The translations under genes and the position numbers were made by a program. Positions 24,219 through 36,600 of a stretch of DNA of 64,000 nt are shown in pieces (positions within the stretch are counted from its first letter, which is position 1; each line of letters opens with the position of its first letter). The notes below the pieces were generated by a model, which saw only the letters and a list, made by a program, of their open reading frames with translations, had not been told where the DNA came from and searched no databases. This stretch comes from Gonium pectorale (Eukaryota > Chlorophyta > Chlorophyceae > Chlamydomonadales > Volvocaceae): NCBI GenBank assembly GCA_001584585.1, contig LSYV01000098.1, positions 23,745 through 87,744 on the forward strand. The letters are read 5' to 3'.

Positions 24219-25855
24219 GTTTAATGGTGTTGATGTGAAAAAGGATCTGCACAAGCTCACAACGCGCGGTAGGGCCGGCCCGGCGCAACCTGGCTGAACA
24301 ATGCCAAGCCGGGCGCCCGCGTATACTTGTCGCACGCTAGATCTAAGTGCAAAAGCTGCTATCCGGGCAAACATGCGGCCATTCCGACATAGGATGGGTG
24401 TGCACACGTCGTGATTCGACCCTTTCTCAAACCGCCAAGTACATCTTGCCCTGCGTTTTGAGGGGTTTTTGTCATAGTACTTTGGGCACAATCCCGCAAT
24501 CCACTCGTCGATATGGCACGGACAGTGACCTGACGTGCCCGAGGTCACGGCCGTAGTGTGCCGCACGCTCGCCGGTTGGCTTCTGCCGGGGCGCAAAACC
24601 TTTTTGTGCGCATGCCGAGAGGGCACTGCCTGGGCCGCCTTTGCTTGCCCTCAGGCGGACGGGATAAGCAGAAGTGCCGCCCTGCGGTCTGGCGCTTTCG
24701 TACTGTCCTTCAACCGCCAGCAGCGCTCTGCCTGATCGGAACGCTTTGGACCTCCAGTGTCAGACATGCCTGAAAGGCTAACGAGCAAGGGCAACTTACC
24801 CGGCAGCCCATGTACCCGCACCCTCCGCACCCGACCCAAACAATGTGACGCTGCGGTGACGCCGAGAAACTTAACGCTGGCGGTGCTGGGCTGGACTGAG
24901 TAGCTGCTGAGCTCCAGTGCGTGCATTTCCACCAGTCATAGCACCGTCGCCCTGCATTTGCTCAAGGTCCGTGAGGGTACGTCCGGTGCGTCTATACAAT
25001 GGATCCGGTCGTGTGCCTGCTGGTCAAGGCAAGTGGCAGGTAAAACCCCAGGGAAGGGAACGTTACCAACGGGACGCTCCCACCTGAAACTTCAATCGGC
25101 CGCATGTGTTGCCCGGAGCAATGCCCATTCCTTCAACGCAAAGTTAAATCGTGCGTCCACGATGTGCTCAAGCTAGTTTCCATACACGACCAGCCACACG
25201 GTGGGTCCTTTGTCAACAACTTCCAGGTCTGAAACCGTGTTATCATATACCCAGGTAAAACCTGGCCGCTTTCCCTTTGGAGCGGTCAGCAGGGTGCAAT
25301 AGTCCACCTATGCACAACCAACCGTCGGTTGCAATCCTACAGCAAACGCTTTGCATCGTGCAAAGGGGATATCAATCAAACTATTGCAGACAGCCTAGGT
25401 CCGTACACGGCTGCAGTGCAGTCCCATTCCTCAAGGTTGCCAGCGCAGGTGGAGCCGGCACCACATGTACCGTACCCTAACCCATGTGATGCATGCATTC
25501 GCCCTGTCTCATACCCAACCGAGCATGCATGCCGCCACGGCCGTCGTTCCCAGGGGGGCAGAGCACCTGAAGGCATGGGTGGGGGGCAGGAGCGTGGCCG
25601 TCTTAACAGAGGGGTCTAAACAGGAGTTCATTGGCGAGAGTAAGACCGCATGTAGGGCTTCATGTGGTTGAACGGCTTGCGCTCTGCGCAGCAACGTTGG
25701 TTGGGCTGTCGCGTTCGCAAGGCATGGCGAGGCTGCGCACCACTCTGCCCTGTCCACAAACAGGCCGCTCCGACCAACTGTGAAGCCACTCACCCTGCAA
25801 GTGAGCACGCAGTACCTGTCGCATACATATTCTCAGGGCCGCTCACCTGGTTACT
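24219..25855. other. Spacer between two minus-strand genes
   Basis: It should contain the promoter and 5' UTR of the synthetase gene and the 3' UTR of the PHD-finger gene. No open frame carries a recognisable motif or credible splice pattern, and no RNA gene or dispersed repeat was seen. Confidence 0.5.
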
Positions 25856-28800
25856 CTAGGGTTGATGCTCCATGGGTGTGACGGCCCCCGCACCCGACGG
25901 CCCGGACCCCGCTCGCCCTGCGTTGGCAGCTCCGCCTGAGCCGGAGGGATCGGCAGCAGCAAGCCCAGCCGGATCTGCGGCAAGAGCCGCGGCTGCGATT
26001 GTGCCCGGAGAGCCGACGGACGGGCGCCCCCGGACAGCCTGCGGGATCAAGACAACATGTTCTGACACGTATGTGGGGGCCTTGACGCCAGATATACTAT
26101 ATGCGTGCCGTACATAGGCCATGACACGCAAGCACTGCATGTGTCATACGGCCAAAAGCCTGCCCGGCCACACCAGCGTTCGAAACATGTAAACAACACG
26201 TGAACCGCCTCACCAGCCTCGCAAGCTGCCGCCAATGCGAGATCTCTGCGTCGGCCTGCTTCCGGGCCTCTGCCTTCTCCCGTATGAGCTGCTGCACCTC
26301 GTTCCGCAGCGACACCACCTCGGCCTCCAGGCCGTCCGCATCTGGTACGCAGGATGGATGCGCAGGATGGGCACGCAGGACGTGACTACGCGAAAGCGAA
26401 GCCGACCTGTACTTCTCTGAATTTGCCATGGGAGAATGTATGCATGAGCCACGACGGCCGGCATGGGGCATAGACAATGCTGGATAAGAAAAACGTGGCG
26501 ACCCGTCCCTTACTGCAAACCAAGCCTCGCTACTTACGGAGAACACCGGCGGTGGTATGGCCTTGCAATGCTTGACGCTGTGCCCGTGCCATCCCCCCCC
26601 TGCTGTGCAGCGAACCAGAGACCGGGACTCCACGGGTAGCTCTCACATGTATGGCACTTCCGGAACACTCACAGGTGTCTGTCAGACGCTGGGTTAAGGC
26701 CGCCGCGCCTCCGCTGGGCGGGCTGCCATCGGCTGCTGCGGCGCCTCCCATCGCCAAGACCTGCGCCTGGGCTTCCGCCGCCGCTGCGTTTGCCGCAGCG
26801 AGCTCTTGCCGCAGCCGTTCCATCCCTTCATCCCTCGCCTGCCGCTCGCGCTCTGCCGAGGCCGCCGCAGATTCCGCTGCTGCGGCCGCGCGATCCCGTT
26901 CTGCCGCAACCGCCGCTTCCAACTCGCGGACTGCCGCCTGCCGCGCTGCCGCCTCAGCCCGCCGTGCCACAGCCTCAGCCTGCTGCGCCGCCCGCGACTC
27001 GGCCAGCTGCGCCTCCAGCTCCTGATTCCGGGCTGACAGTGCGGCTACGGCCGCGGCCGGATTTCCAGATGCCCCAGCCGGCTCCGGTGCAGCCACGATC
27101 CGTAAAGCACGGAGCTCGACGGCCTGGCGCTCCAGCTGCAGCCTGCATAGCCGCAACGAACAAGTACCGTGAGGGAAAGATGAAAAGAACTTTGAAAAGA
27201 GAGTTAAAAGTGCTTGAAATTGTTGAGAGGGAAGCGATTGGCGCTTGTGGGTGCGCCCAGGCTTAAGCGGTCCATGCCATAACTCAGGGTGCCAAATGCC
27301 TACAGGGCAAGGCGACGGCACAGCGCTGGTCGCGCAGAGCACCGACGGCCTGCAATTCCAAGGCAAGACCTTACGTGCCGAGCGTCGCACCTTTGCTGCT
27401 CCAGCTCCCGCGCCGAAGCGTCGAGCTGCTCTCGCAACCGGTCGTCCCGCTTCCTCAGCCGCGCCACCGCCTGGACAGCCCGCCTGGTAAGGGGCACAAG
27501 GCGCTCCCAGCAGCCCGAGGCGGTCACAACTAGGCTCCCGCAGCGGTCCAGGGCTGGTGGGCAAGAACCAGGCGCAAGGGCCAAGGGGCCATCCGCGCAC
27601 CAAGGTGTTGGTGAAAACACCAGGAATGACAGAACGCGCCATGTGGTTCATGCGTGGTCTGGTCAGTGGCTTGTGGCGCGTGCGTGCACAATAAGGATTC
27701 TTTAGGTTGGGGTTCAACGGACGCGAAACGACCGCGGTTGCGGCTGTTGGTAGCATGAAAAGAAAGTCACCGGCACAATGACACGATCTAAGATAAGCTT
27801 GGAAGTGCCCGCTGCAGCCATGCTCCCGTACCAGGCCCAGAACCACTGCACTCACCCTCCTCTGCGGCTTCGCACTTCGCCACGACCACCGACCACAGCT
27901 CCGCAATCGCGTCCGGCGTCCCAGTCGGCACGTTGCGCGGAAGCGACATCCGCGCCGGCCTGGCCCTGTTCTCTACAGCGACCGCGGCCTGCATTGCCGC
28001 TGTATCCGGGGCAAAGGGGAACTCCGTAAGGAGTGCCTCCAGCTCAGCAGCGAAGGCCGGCAAGGTAACGTCGTCGAGGTTGGCTGCCGCAGCGCGCTGG
28101 TCGTCCGTGACATCGCTGCTAGCGCTCTCGCCGTTAGCACCGAGACCCCCGGACCTTGCCGGCTCCGCGCCTGGGGGCGGGCCTTGCTGGACTGCTGGCG
28201 GCGCTGAGGCTACGGCGGCCTGGCCGGGGCCGGCGCCGCCAGCGTGCACGTCCGCCGAAGGCGCGGCAAGTCCCACGCCAGTACCTACATCAATCACAAT
28301 AGAACAGCAGCCTGTCAACAGTTGGGCAGGTGCAAGCCATGGTTCTAGCGGTGCAGGCGGAGTGTACTGCCTTGCTTCATCCTGCCATCACCGTCGCAGT
28401 GCATTCAACTTGGGGTGCTATTCTATCCACCTAATAAGTACCCCAGTCACTGCATTCTCAACCGACCTCCTTCCCGGGAAGCTGCCGCGGCTCCGGCACC
28501 GACTCCGACTTCGGCCGTTGGGGCACTGGCGTCGTCCCGGAGATGACCACTCGGCCCTGCTCCACCGGCCTCCGTGCCCTCCGCAGGCAGCACCGGCTGT
28601 TGCACCCTGCCTGCAGCGGGCTGCGTCGCATCTGGGCGTGGCTGCAGTGCGGCTATCCCCGCGAGGGTCCCGGCGGCGCCTGTCCGACGCTCAGTCGAGT
28701 CGGCTGGACTTGAGGGCGCTGCGGCAGGGGGTGCAAGAGGCCCGGGCGCCGGCAAGGCCGTGATCACGTCGTCGCCGCCGCTGCCAACACCACCACCACC

Positions 28801-30901
28801 GCCAGCCGGCAGTGGTGGGGGTCGGACCGCCGCCACTTTACGTGGACCGCCTGTCTGTGCAGCGCCAGGCGACCCCTCCGTCCTTTGCACGCCGTCCACA
28901 GCCGCCGGTGACCCGTCTGCCCGCGGACGTTTCCGCCGCGGCTGCTCCTCCGGCGCTTGCTGCAGCATTTGTCCCGGCGCTGCGGGCTGCTGCTGCTGCC
29001 GCTGCACTCCCCTGTGGCCCATCTCAAGCAGTGTCTCCGCTACGTCAGCGACGTTTACTTGGGAGTCAGATAGAGAGGACACGGGTCCGGTATCCGGCCC
29101 AGCCGGGGCGGCCTCCTGCCCTGAAGCGGCCTGGGCCACTCCTTCCCTGGTGAAAGCGGTACCCGCGGCCGATGCCCCCGCCATGGCACCACTTCCACCA
29201 GACGGCCGCCTTCGCCCAGGCCTGCCGTTGGCTCGACTCCCATCTACTGCTTCTGGCCCAGGCACAGCCGAAGCGGCTATCCGTCCACGCGCGCTACGGC
29301 CTGATGCATCTTCACCAGCCACAGGCCGCTCGGACGGCCGCACCGCTGTAGACCCTGACCTAGGGCCAGGCCCGGCCCCACGCTTGGTGCGGTGTGGGTC
29401 AGGTACGTTCCCGTCCCCGTCAGCCGTCTCCTCCTGTTCTCTCCCGGCCGCGCCATCCTCGCCCCGAAGTCCAGGCACGGGAATACCACCCTCGCTGCCG
29501 CTCCCGCCACGTGAGGCGGACCCACCGCTGCCGCCGGCAGCTGTAGCGCCATTGCCGGCAGCATCGCCGCCTTGCCTCGCCATGGGCACCAACCGCTGTG
29601 TCAGAGCCGCTTGCTGTTGCAACAGGGAGGCCGGGGCTAAGGCTGTGGGGGGGCCGGGCGCCGAGCTCTCATTGGCCTGTGGCAGGTCCGCCTGGTTGAG
29701 GACGCCTGTGGCCAGTTGCCCGTTTCCGGCAGTCCGCTGCCTCTTAGCTTGCCGTTCGGACCCAGCCGCTGAGCGATTGGCCTGGCCACGGCCTCCGGTC
29801 AACAGCGGCTGCTTTCCTGCTGCAGCGGCCTCGCTGCCACCTTTACCTCCCTTGCCTGGCCGTGGCTCGCAGCGGAAGCATATAAACGGCTCGTTGGGCC
29901 GCAGCTTCCGAAGCGGCAGCCCCGCGCACTTGTTGTGCATGCTGGCGTTGCAAACGTCGCAACAGGTCGAGATGCCGTTGGCTGCGTGAGGAGGCCACCA
30001 ACATTCCGGGACAGTTTACTGTGTATCGCTTTCTCACGTATGTGTAATGATGGCGGTGAATGAGTACATGCAATAAAGGGGCCCAGAGCACCCCGAAAAC
30101 CGAACATGGCCTCCAGCGGAAGGAAAGCCCGCTTGGGGTTCGGAGGAAGCTCGCATAGCTCGACCCAGAGTACCAACACAGATCACAGACACCCCGCATG
30201 CGGGACGCGACAAGTCTCACGCCAGAAGGCGTTTCCCCTCCGGGGACGACCTGGTCAAGAATGGAAGCATCACGGAGACGCACACGTACCCGGGTCCCCC
30301 GTCTCAAGTTTGCACTTTTGGCATTTCTCCTTCTCCACCTGAAGCTCGAAGTAATCTTTCTTATCTGTCGTCCATAGGGAGACCGTGTCGTTGTCCAGAA
30401 TTTCAAGCGTGTACTTGGCGGTGCCGACGATGAACTCCCGCACAGTTGTAAGGTCGAAGCACCCCAGCACGCCACCAGCGCCATGCTCGCTCAAGCACGA
30501 GTACGCCGCGGTGATGGGCTTGGTTTCGATACCAGCAACCTCCTGAAGATGAACCGTATACAGCAGTCAAGTCGTTACAGCGCATGCATCGCATCATTCG
30601 TGCCCACCTTGCCGGGAATATGTACATAGACCTTGACACTGCTGCCACCTGGCTTTGGCTCCTGCGAGAGATGGGCCCGCACGAGGCTGTGCGGGACCTG
30701 GAACCGCTCTTTCTCGCTCTTCTTCTTATCATACCAGGGCACGCGAACGACCTGCACAACAATCATATGCCGAATGAGCCAGAGCCCATATTGCCCACGA
30801 AGACGGCCTGACTACGTGCGAAATGGCGCCTGCCTTACCTCCGTATGCAGCTGTTTAATTTTATCGGATTTCCCCGGTTTGCTTTGGGGCCTCCCCGACA
30901 T
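25856..30901 (-). CDS. PHD-finger protein with long disordered region and C-terminal coiled coil
   Basis: Exons in transcript order are 30901-30839, 30751-30608, 30542-30290, 29981-28467, 28284-27856, 27553-27391, 27142-26673, 26341-26214 and 26038-25856. They give 1115 residues, with all phases consistent. The first exon supplies a clean start, MSGRPQSKPGKSDKIKQLHT. A conserved-looking N-terminal domain of about 130 residues that I cannot name (VVRVPWYDKKKSEKERFQV ... YTLEILDNDTVSLWT) leads into a zinc finger with C4HC3 spacing: KCQKC, CCDVC, MHNKC and FICFRC (about residues 140-190). Such PHD fingers usually read histone H3 tails. About 600 residues of Gly/Ala/Pro/Ser/Arg-rich disordered sequence follow. 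An Ala/Glu/Arg coiled coil spans exons 6-8 (for example RKRDDRLREQLDASARELEQ), then a short Ala/Gly tail. A nuclear chromatin role is inferred. No catalytic domain is visible. Confidence 0.75.
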
Positions 30902-31060
30902 CCTCTCACAGCGTAGCAGATGGGCGCCAGCCTCCACTAGCGTGTAGGGGACAGCTCAAAGGAATGCAAGCATTGAAAATGTTATGGCAATAGTGATCAG
31001 GAACCATACGCACAGCGGCCTTGCCGTACATGTGCACAAAGAGAGAAACCTGCACAGAAA

Positions 31061-31139
31061 GAAGGAGCCCGCCTCTACGGCCATACACGCCCGAAGGCGC
31101 GACGTTTCCAATAGGGCAGGTGGGTACAGAGCAAGACAT
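31061..31139 (-). repeat. Dispersed repeat fragment, inverted
   Basis: Read on the minus strand this gives CTTGCTCTGTACCC, then GGAAACGTCGCGCCTTCGGG and CGTGTATGGCCGTAGAGGCG, matching 4204-4282 and 32243-32300 in order with scattered substitutions. Confidence 0.75.
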
Positions 31140-31427
31140 GTGACGTTCGGTGATGTAGGACGTACATGGACGTACAAACCCACGACCCTGTGCTGCAGTG
31201 GCGTGCGAAACGCCCGTGCGCAAGCATTTAGTGACCACCGCGAGCCTGCCCGACCTGCCGGACTGCAAAACCTGCGAGCATGTACACTACAAAGACCAAA
31301 CTATGTGTTCCCGCTGCGTTCCCAAAAGCGTACCAAAGATCTATCATTCCGGGAGTGCTCGTCGGCTCGTTTCCCTCCGTCTCCCTCGCCCTCCATGCCC
31401 TGTACTCGGCGCCCTGCTGGAAACATG

Positions 31428-31490
31428 GCATCCCCTGGTGTTAAAAAGGAAAACGCACCCCCTGGTGTGTATGGCCGTAGAGGTTGCCTT
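31428..31490 (+). repeat. Dispersed repeat fragment, degenerate
   Basis: GGAAACATGGCATCCCCTGG and a second CCCCCTGGTGTGTATGGCCG followed by TAGAGG resemble the ACGTCGCGCCTTCGGGTGTG / TATGTCCGGAGAGACGGG part of the family but are strongly diverged. Confidence 0.45.
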
Positions 31491-32069
31491 CCATGTTTCT
31501 GTTTCCTTTTTTCGCTACCATGTATCGTCCTAAAGTCAGCATTCTTTCAGCGCAGCGGAAGCCCAGGTAAGGATCAGGCAAGGTAGGGCTGGTTAACATG
31601 ACAACATGCCCAGCATGCCCCTGTGTGGGTGCAGCCTGTTATGACTTATGATTCCTCAGGACATTATGCTGCCGAGGTTGCGGGGCCGACATAATGTTCG
31701 CTGCTCTTGCCCCAAATTGTTGCAGACTCCCCCCCCGCACCAAATCCGAGGCGATGTTGCTATCCCTGAAGTCGTGCCAGGCAGAATTCAGGCAGCGAGG
31801 GGCCTGCAGGGGCACTCATCACAGTGCACCGACCCACATGGCCCGACCAGCGTACCCAGCCCAGCCCCGCACTCCCAGCGTGAAATTTTAAGGGGTTTAT
31901 TTGCTTGGTCGGGCGTTGGGTCCATGGGATGCCGTCTAGGATCATTCTACTCGCTTGCCTGCTAGTCTATATGTCTTCAGCACGCTGATCATGCATAAAG
32001 AGACCATAGTCGTCACAGTGCACCGAGAAATCTGATGAGTCCGTATTCGTCCTTTCTCATACGGCCGGG

Positions 32070-32345
32070 TGGGCAGGCTGCACGCGCGGCCGGTCTGGTA
32101 ACCGCTCAGCGCCGTCGGACCGGTGGCCATGACGACAACACTGCCGAGCAACCCTGGCAACTAGCAGTCCAACATGTGTAGCCCGACAGACTGGGTAAGC
32201 TGGTACGCCGTTCGTTTGGGTGGAGGGTGGGAGGAATATCACCTGCCTTGCTTTGTACCCGCCCGCCCTACTGGAAACGTCGCGCCTTCGGGTGTGTTAC
32301 GTATGCGTTACGGTCTGCTCAAAACAAAACGCGCCTTCGGGTGTC
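32070..32345 (+). repeat. Dispersed repeat, longest right-hand copy
   Basis: It is collinear with 4013-4290 (shared CCATGACGACAACAC, GCAGTCCA, GGTAAGCTGGTA, CACCTGCCTTGCTTTGTACC). Its 3' part is duplicated: CGCGCCTTCGGGTGTGTTACG is followed about 35 bp later by CGCGCCTTCGGGTGTCTTACG. Confidence 0.75.
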
Positions 32346-32548
32346 TTACGTCATGCGAATGTGCGTGCTTGTGGATAGGCTGCAAACAGACTAGGCGAGG
32401 TAGGTGAGCGAGGCGAGGTAAAACAGTCGAGCAGTCGAGCAGTCGGGCATTCTAGCCGGCAGCCCAACACATAGTACCCGCTACACGACCCCGCTACGTG
32501 GCGCCCGCTGCCCTGGGGGACCCGACACTGCGATGGCGGCTGTGCTGG

Positions 32549-32576
32549 CTGAGCTGGGCTGGGCTGGGCTGGGCTG
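32549..32576. repeat. Pentanucleotide tandem repeat
   Basis: GAGCTGGGCT continues as repeated GGGCT units (about five copies) in the spacer upstream of the phosphodiesterase gene. Confidence 0.85.
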
Positions 32577-32596
32577 CTCTCCAGACGGCAGAACCG

Positions 32597-32640
32597 GTAT
32601 GTCCGGGTGTGTATGTCCGGAGAGACGGGCTCCCTCTTTC
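32597..32640 (+). repeat. Dispersed repeat fragment
   Basis: GGTGTGTATGTCCGGAGAGA followed by CGGGCTCCCTCTTT matches the 3' edge of the copy at 4250-4290 almost exactly, without the upstream part. Confidence 0.7.
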
Positions 32641-33678
32641 TTCGTATATTTATTTTTCGGGTATTCGTGGCCGCAGTGCGCGCCCACACGTATGCGTACG
32701 ACGTGGCCCTCAGCTTGAATTGTTGCTAGGAAATGAGACACCATTGAGAGCCTCAAACAAACCCTAACAAATGGAACACGAAACCCACATGAATGGTGCC
32801 TTTCACTCCGTCGGGCAGCGAGGAGGCAGCTGCACTGCTGATTTGCAAGTATATCTTCCCACGCTCGTCCGCCCAGTATGTCCACCCGCACCGCCCGTAC
32901 CTTGCTATTTGGGTATGGTGGTTTGCCAGGTAATACACCTGGCACTGGGCCCGGCAATTGTGGGAGCCAGCTTCAACTAATTCCCTGGCGCAAACCGCAG
33001 GCGCAGGGGGGCCTATCTGCACCTTCCTCTACCCGCATTACAGGGAAAATTACCGCGCTGTACGCCGTGGAATGCAGCGCGGGCTAGGGTGGATGCTGAC
33101 GCGCGAACGCGAGGAGTCACAAGGGCTCTGCGTGTCCAGAGATGCTGCAGCCGGCACACCAGCTGGCAATCCACGCCCCGATGAAAGAGGAAGCCATAAA
33201 GCAGAGACATGTTTGAGCCAGCGACACGCAAGGCTACAGCATGCGCATCCAGTTACAGACAGGTGCCTTGGGCCCCATGCCTGGTACGTGTACGGCAATT
33301 GCCGCACACGTTTCCCTGCCTTCCTGCACCATCCTGAATTCTTATCAACGAGAACTTGAAGATGCACTATTGGTCTGGTACACCACCCAATTCAGCAATC
33401 CACCATCTGCGCTCCCGGACTGCTGGACCCTTGGACAGCCCCTATTCATAGATGGACTTATGATAATAAACCATCACCACAATGCGCATAATTCAAGTTA
33501 TCGACTCCAGCGAGCTATCAACTTCCGGCCATGCCGCTTACAACTTAGCCTTCAACCAGCCACATGTCCAGGACACCAGCGGAGTACTCTAGCTGGTGCC
33601 TGTGCCGGGGCTGGCTGCTGGAGCTCTTCACAAAGACCGCACGGGCTGCATTCGCTGTTAGCTGATTGGCCGAGAATC

Positions 33679-36600
33679 ATGGAGGAAAGCGTCAACGCGA
33701 AGCTCGCCCAGCTGCAGGCAGAGCTGGACAGCCTTCATAAGGTCCGGGCTGACCAGCAGCGCATGGGCAAGCTCAGTTTCGTCCTCATAATGGGTTACAA
33801 AGCTATTGAAATATTGCAGGCCATTACGGTGCTAAACCAGCTAGCGGCGGAGCTGGACATTCACACGGCCATGCAGAATGTTCGCCAGGTGGCGCTGGAG
33901 TTGCTGGACTGTGAGCGCGTGACCTTGTTCTTGATATTTGACCGCCGTGGCGAGCTTAGGTAAGTGCTGGCTGCTAGTGCTACGCCGCACTTCCCGCTTC
34001 GAGCAACTTGGGTTTGCGTGCAGGGCCATGATTGACCAGAGCGAGATTCTCCGGATTCAGTTCGGGGAGGGCATTGCAGGCCTGGTGGCACAAACAGGTG
34101 AGCTTCCTCGCGGATGCCTAGGCTGTTGTGGGCAAGGACCTACCTTGGGGGTTTGCGGGAGCCGTACGGTCACAAGCTCGACAGCTGGGCGTCAATAGCT
34201 GTCTCGTGCAAGCGGGCATGCAAAACTCACTCCAGTATCATATGCAGCGCGTGCGGCGCGGTTGGCTGCTTGCCTGCCGCGCTCCGCAGCTGGATGCCGC
34301 TGTTGATGCAGGCCTGAGGCGTGCCCATGAAGCGGCGATACTGCATGTTGGGGCCATGCGGAGCCTGCTGAGAGCTCCCTACTACAGCACCAAGAAGGCA
34401 GGGCCGCTGCCTGATAGTGACCACTGTGCGGTTCTTGTCCAGGGCTGTTCGCTTGCTGCTGATCCCGTGTGTGTTCTGAGAATGCGTATCGGGCGATTGC
34501 CGACCCTGACAGGTGGCAGCATGAACCTGCCGGACGTGTACGAGCACCCCATGTTCAACAAGGAGGTGGACCGTCTGACGGGCTTTCGCACGCGCAGCAT
34601 GCTGTGCATGGCCATCTCGGACATGACGGGAAAGAACGTCGCGGTACTGCAGGTGGGCGCAGCCAGTCTGCTGCAGGCTGGAATGGGGCAAAAGAGCTTG
34701 CCGAGAGCTTTCACTGGTAGGGCATCACTGCGACTGCCAAAGTGCGCCGACGCTGTTGCAGCCCCGTGGCTTAAGCGGCCATGGAAATAGGGGGGACTCC
34801 GACAGCTTGAAGACCTGTGCTACCGGATAGTTGCCGCCTGCCTTCAGCATAGGGTGCTGCATGGGTGACGCACTAAGACTCATTTGATGAACTCTACGTG
34901 CTTGTGGTTATGGGTGACACAAAAAGGCTCGTGTCCATAAACTTTGTCGCTCATGTGACGGATGGATCCCTACATGACATCCGCACAGGCTCTCAACAAA
35001 AATTCTGAGCAGCCGTTCACGCCCGCCGACGAACGCAATCTCAAGCTGTTCGGAACCCACCTCGGGAACACGCTTGTGAAGGCGAAGCTGCACGAGACGG
35101 CCAAGTAAGGGAGCGGTCACCACAGCCTGTCAGGTTCAGCTTATCGTGAAGGGGCGAGGGCCTAGCAGTCGGATCGGAACGGAAAGGGGACCCATCATGC
35201 TTCATGCACGCTGCGAGAGCCTGTCCGCGGGCTCAGGCTAACAAGAACGTGGCCCTGCAAGCAAAGCTCCATGGTTCCAGGCAGCCTTACAAGGCGGCCA
35301 TGAGGAAGGCAGTGCACGCCGGCCTGCAGCGCTTCCCCTGTGTTTACCTTTTCCCCGCACAGCTACACAGACAGCCGGATTTTGTGCAGCGTGTCCCTCT
35401 CGTTATCACCTGCGTTACAGGTCTTGAATGGTCCCTGTAACTGCTTGCAGGCGCGAGAAGGAGCGGCTGCAGGCAATTTACACGTGCTTCAAGTCGCTGA
35501 GCACGGCGGTACGTATCGTAGCGTTGCCACCGAGCGCAGCCGACGCGGAGCCGGGCGGGGCGGAGCCGAGCAAATGCGCGAACTTTGTATAGCGTCCACA
35601 CCGCTGATATTCCAATACTGACACAGTAACCCCCATATGATGCGATACCCCACGGTTTCCGCACACATAGCACTGACCCAGCAGCCGCCTTCCCAGCGCA
35701 ATTTATGGGAAAGTTGGATGTAAGAGGCCCGCGTGTTTCAGTTTGCGGACCTCATGCCACCGGACCTGACTGCACAGGAGGAGGTGGGCCAGATGGTGGT
35801 CTGCGCGACGGCCGCCCTGGAGCGGCACATTATCCACGCCGACCGCGTTTTCTTCTTCCTGGTGGACGCGCCGCGCGGCGAGCTGTGGCTGCACACGCAC
35901 CAGGCGGAGCCCGTGCGGCTGCGCGTGGGCGACAACGGGGGCGTCGTGGGGCGGTGCGCGGAGAGCAAGAAGCCACAGAGCTGGGCGGTGAGGCGGGTTC
36001 GCGGCGCGGGTCGGCCGCTGCATTGCGAGAGATGGCTGGAACAGTAGCATGTGCCACGTTGCATTGCAAGCCGTCCAAGAGGAGCATGTAGTCATAGATC
36101 CATACAGCCAAGCTGCTGATGCGCGGTATAGGGTCGCACATCACTTGACGCGGAGCCCGCAATCCGGCCCGGCAGGACTTCGGTGAAGCGGGCCAGGACC
36201 CGGCGCTCTCCCGGCTGGCGCCCGTGCTGGCGCCCGCGCGTATCAAGAGCGTGCTAGTGCAGCCCATCCACGGCACCAACAACGACCGTGTGCTGGCGGT
36301 GGTGCTCGCCATAAACAAGCGCGAGGCCGAGGGCACCAACGACATCTTCTTCGAGCCCTTCTTCACGGATGCCGACTGGTACGTACCCCCGCTCGGTGGC
36401 ATGTAAGGTCATCGCCTAAGCGCTTCTAACGTGTCCATGCGTACATCCGTGGCCCTGGGTGGTCCCATCACGTACCGCCGCCCGCTGCCGACCCGATCCT
36501 GCAGCGACGCCATGGCGCTCTTCGCCTACGAGGTCGGCGACCTGCTCAGCGAGCGGTCCCTGGAGCTGTCGCTGCTGTCGGCCCTCTCGGTGGTGGGCCA

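Larger units (their letters stand above)
30902..33678. other. Divergent spacer rich in repeat fragments
   Basis: It lies between the starts of the PHD-finger gene (minus) and the phosphodiesterase gene (plus), so both promoters must be here. No TATA box could be picked with confidence. Most of 31.06-32.65 kb is made of fragments of one dispersed repeat plus simple repeats. 32.7-33.6 kb shows no convincing coding frame. Confidence 0.5.

Noticed and set aside
28574..29989. 471-residue plus-strand frame opposite the PHD-finger gene
   Set aside because: It is a shadow of the Ala/Gly/Pro-rich 1.5-kb exon on the minus strand, which has phase-correct neighbours and a zinc finger.
35204..35440. Open frame with ANKNVALQAKLHGSRQPYKA between phosphodiesterase exons 4 and 5
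   Set aside because: Its frame cannot be joined to exon 4 (phase 2), whereas exon 5 joins exon 4 directly and gives ETAKREKERLQAIYTCF, as expected of a GAF linker helix.
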